Shown one piece after another: positions 62,395 through 64,000 of a DNA stretch of 64,000 bases. The notes below the pieces were generated by a model. The model ran no database searches and was not told where the DNA came from. It saw only the letters and a list, made by a program, of their open reading frames with translations. The position numbers were made by a program, and so were the translations under genes. Numbering within the stretch: position 1 is the stretch's first letter; every line of letters begins with the position of its first letter. This DNA is from Lysobacterales bacterium PRO7 (GTDB lineage: Bacteria > Pseudomonadota > Gammaproteobacteria > Xanthomonadales > Rhodanobacteraceae), in assembly GCA_021404785.1 (NCBI GenBank), contig QWHH01000016.1:1-64000 (forward strand). Direction: 5' to 3'.

Positions 62395-63240
62395 ATGAGC
62401 ATGGTGCTGGAAACCCTTGCCGAGCACCGCTGCTTCGGCGGCGTGCAGGGTTTCTACCGGCATCGTTCATCGGCCTGCAACGGGCCGATGAACCTCGGTG
62501 TGTTCGTGCCGCCGCAGGCGGAACGCGGACGCGTGCCCGTGTTGTACTGGCTGTCTGGACTGGGCTGTACCGAACAGAACTTCACGCTCAAGGCCGGCGC
62601 GCAATGCGTGGCCGCGGAACTCGGGTTGATGCTGGTGGTGCCGGATACGAGTCCGCGCAATACCAGTATCCGCGGTGAAGCGGACGATGAGCACCTTGGC
62701 GTGGGTGCCTCATTGTATGTGGATGCGACGCGGGCGCCGTGGTCGCGGCATTTCCAAATGTATACCTATGTCACCGAGGAATTGCCGGTTCTGATCGCGG
62801 CACATTTTCCGGCCGATACGCAACGCGCGGGCATCTTTGGCCATTCGATGGGCGGACACGGCGCGTTGACCATCGCGCTGCGCAACCCGCAGCGTTACCG
62901 CAGCGTGTCCGCGCTCGCGCCGATTGCCTCGCCCATGCAAGTGGATTGGTGCGCGCGGGCGTTCGCCGAATACCTGGGTTCTGATCGCGAAACATGGAGT
63001 CCCTACGATGCCTGCGGACTGCTGGCGTCAGGGCATCGTTTCCCCGGCGAGATTCTCGTCGATCAGGGCGCGGCCGATCCGCACCTGTCGAATCTGAAAC
63101 CGGACTCGCTGCGCGCGGCCTGCGCGCGTGCAGGACAGGCGCTGAACCTGCGCCGGCAAGCCGGGTACGACCATTCGTATTTCTTCGTCGCGAGCTTCAT
63201 TGCCGAGCACCTGCGCCATCACGCACAGGCGCTGGTCTGA
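62395..63240 (+). CDS. fghA: S-formylglutathione hydrolase
   Basis: 281 residues. The triad is S151 (GHSMGG), D228 and H260 (GYDHSYFF), as in the esterase D family. It hydrolyses S-formylglutathione in formaldehyde detoxification. The partner formaldehyde dehydrogenase (AdhC) is not adjacent. ATG 62395 is used; ATG 62401 is an alternative. The next gene converges with a three-base gap. Confidence 0.93.
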   Translation: MSMVLETLAEHRCFGGVQGFYRHRSSACNGPMNLGVFVPPQAERGRVPVLYWLSGLGCTEQNFTLKAGAQCVAAELGLMLVVPDTSPRNTSIRGEADDEHLGVGASLYVDATRAPWSRHFQMYTYVTEELPVLIAAHFPADTQRAGIFGHSMGGHGALTIALRNPQRYRSVSALAPIASPMQVDWCARAFAEYLGSDRETWSPYDACGLLASGHRFPGEILVDQGAADPHLSNLKPDSLRAACARAGQALNLRRQAGYDHSYFFVASFIAEHLRHHAQALV

Positions 63241-63243
63241 GCT

Positions 63244-64000
63244 TCACATCCGCCCGTGTTCGAGCGGGCGCTGGCGGTGCATCATCGCCCATTCGGCGTG
63301 TTCGGCCAGCGCGGCCTCGCCGAGCGCGCGCAGGATTTCGCGCCGCTCGCCGTCGTCGCGTGCGCCTTGCAGCGCAGTGCGCGCGTCGGTGAACAGGCGG
63401 CGCATGAAACGGTATTGCTTGATCAATTCCTTGTCCGCCTTGCGGTAGGCATAGGCCTCGCGCACGGCTCCGGAAACCGAGAACACCGCCATCAGCACGA
63501 TCAGGTCGTTCTTCGCGTCCACGGACAGCCGGAACGCCAGCGCGGCGAGCACGATGCTGATCGCGATGCCGGCGTAAAGGCTCACCCTGCCGATATGCTC
63601 GGTCATGCGGTAGTTGCGCTCGCGCTGCTCAGCCTTGTGCGTGTAATAGGCGAGCTGGCCGGAATCCGCATTGCCGATCCATTCGCCGATGACGGCGTGC
63701 AGTTGTTCCGCGCGACGATCGGGCGCATCCGGCGCGCGGATCAGGTCGGCACTGCGCATCGCATTGCGTACCCAGTCCAGCGCGATGTCCTGCTTCTGCT
63801 GCAGGCTGTCCTGCGCGAATTCCGGATCGCCGGTCAGGGAAATCCCGGCGCGACGCCAGTAGCCCTGCACGCGCAGGCCTTCGGCGAGCGCGCGGTAGTC
63901 CAGGTATTTGCGATGCCATTCGCGGCGCGCGGCGATCGTGCTGATGATCACGCCACTGGCGAACAGCAGCAGGAACACATAGATGTAGGCGTCGGCATTG
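63244..64000 (-). CDS. Two-helix membrane protein, SLATT-like C-terminal part (partial)
   Basis: At least 251 codons; the frame is open to the window edge, so the N-terminal part is missing (GTG 63978 is only an internal codon). A helix (YVFLLLFASGVIISTI) is followed by YLDYRALAEGLRVQGYWRRAG, two helices near residues 145-185, and a tail ending in LEHGRM preceded by HRQRP. This matches the SLATT (DUF4231-like) module of proteins that often carry an N-terminal nucleotide-sensing SLOG or TRPM-like domain. No family was confirmed. Confidence 0.6.
   Translation of the reverse strand, partial: NADAYIYVFLLLFASGVIISTIAARREWHRKYLDYRALAEGLRVQGYWRRAGISLTGDPEFAQDSLQQKQDIALDWVRNAMRSADLIRAPDAPDRRAEQLHAVIGEWIGNADSGQLAYYTHKAEQRERNYRMTEHIGRVSLYAGIAISIVLAALAFRLSVDAKNDLIVLMAVFSVSGAVREAYAYRKADKELIKQYRFMRRLFTDARTALQGARDDGERREILRALGEAALAEHAEWAMMHRQRPLEHGRM

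Noticed and set aside
1-64000. CRISPR array, transposase, integrase, phage genes, tRNA and rRNA
   Set aside because: No regularly spaced direct repeats, no recognisable mobile-element protein and no RNA gene fold were found on either strand.

Overview
The window is a GC-rich (about 63-65% by eye) chromosomal segment of a gammaproteobacterium, most likely order Xanthomonadales (a Rhodanobacteraceae-like or Xanthomonadaceae-like lineage). The lineage call rests on a fused aspartate kinase/diaminopimelate decarboxylase, a murL-murD2 pair, a class II DAHP synthase, Xanthomonas-like L30 and S4 sequences, and a perfect CRP/Clp-type operator. No taxonomic search was run, so this is inference from gene content.

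Layout. 1-14223 (+): the end of tuf, then the complete S10-spc-alpha ribosomal superoperon (rpsJ to rplQ, with secY and rpoA). rpmJ is missing from its usual place between secY and rpsM. Many of the gaps between these genes hold short perfect hairpins, and rplQ appears to have its own promoter behind a terminator. 14326-16309 (+): dsbB and class II aroG. 16311-19000 (-): a membrane protein and an EF-G paralogue. 19078-19821 (+): an unrecognised single-pass protein. 19826-25930 (-): a two-subunit molybdenum hydroxylase (IorB/IorA type) and a large Oar-like TonB-dependent receptor.

26186-32178 (+): a tightly overlapping run lysAC-murL-murD2-cytochrome b. It links lysine/meso-DAP metabolism to the alternative D-glutamate route of peptidoglycan synthesis. 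murD2 carries an in-frame 84-bp palindromic repeat. 32175-33117 (-): a small membrane protein and a cytochrome c'. 33223-34014 (+): a secreted dienelactone hydrolase-like protein. 34180-45226 (-): a nine-gene cluster with a YncE-like beta-propeller, a PepSY protein, a complete RND efflux set, a second outer-membrane channel and a DevBCA-like ABC exporter.

45304-46308 (-): ispB, probably read from a promoter that touches its start codon. 46441-46926 (+): ssb. 47108-49170 (+): a Tat-exported amine oxidase coupled to a c-type cytochrome. 49238-54110 (+): rmlBACD plus xanB/manC, making dTDP-L-rhamnose and GDP-mannose for surface polysaccharide. 54243-58179 (+): a large DUF11-repeat surface protein behind a Clp-like site; its C-terminal anchor is out of frame. 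58311-63240 (+): an OPT-family transporter, an S9 peptidase and S-formylglutathione hydrolase. 63244-64000 (-): the C-terminal part of a protein with a SLATT-like two-helix membrane module, cut by the window edge.

The window is mostly core genome. I saw no transposase, integrase, phage gene, tRNA, rRNA or CRISPR array, and no stretch longer than about 260 bp without a gene. The most unusual items are the in-frame palindromic element in murD2, the double efflux cluster, the broken DUF11 surface protein under a Clp-type operator, and the SLATT-like gene at the edge.
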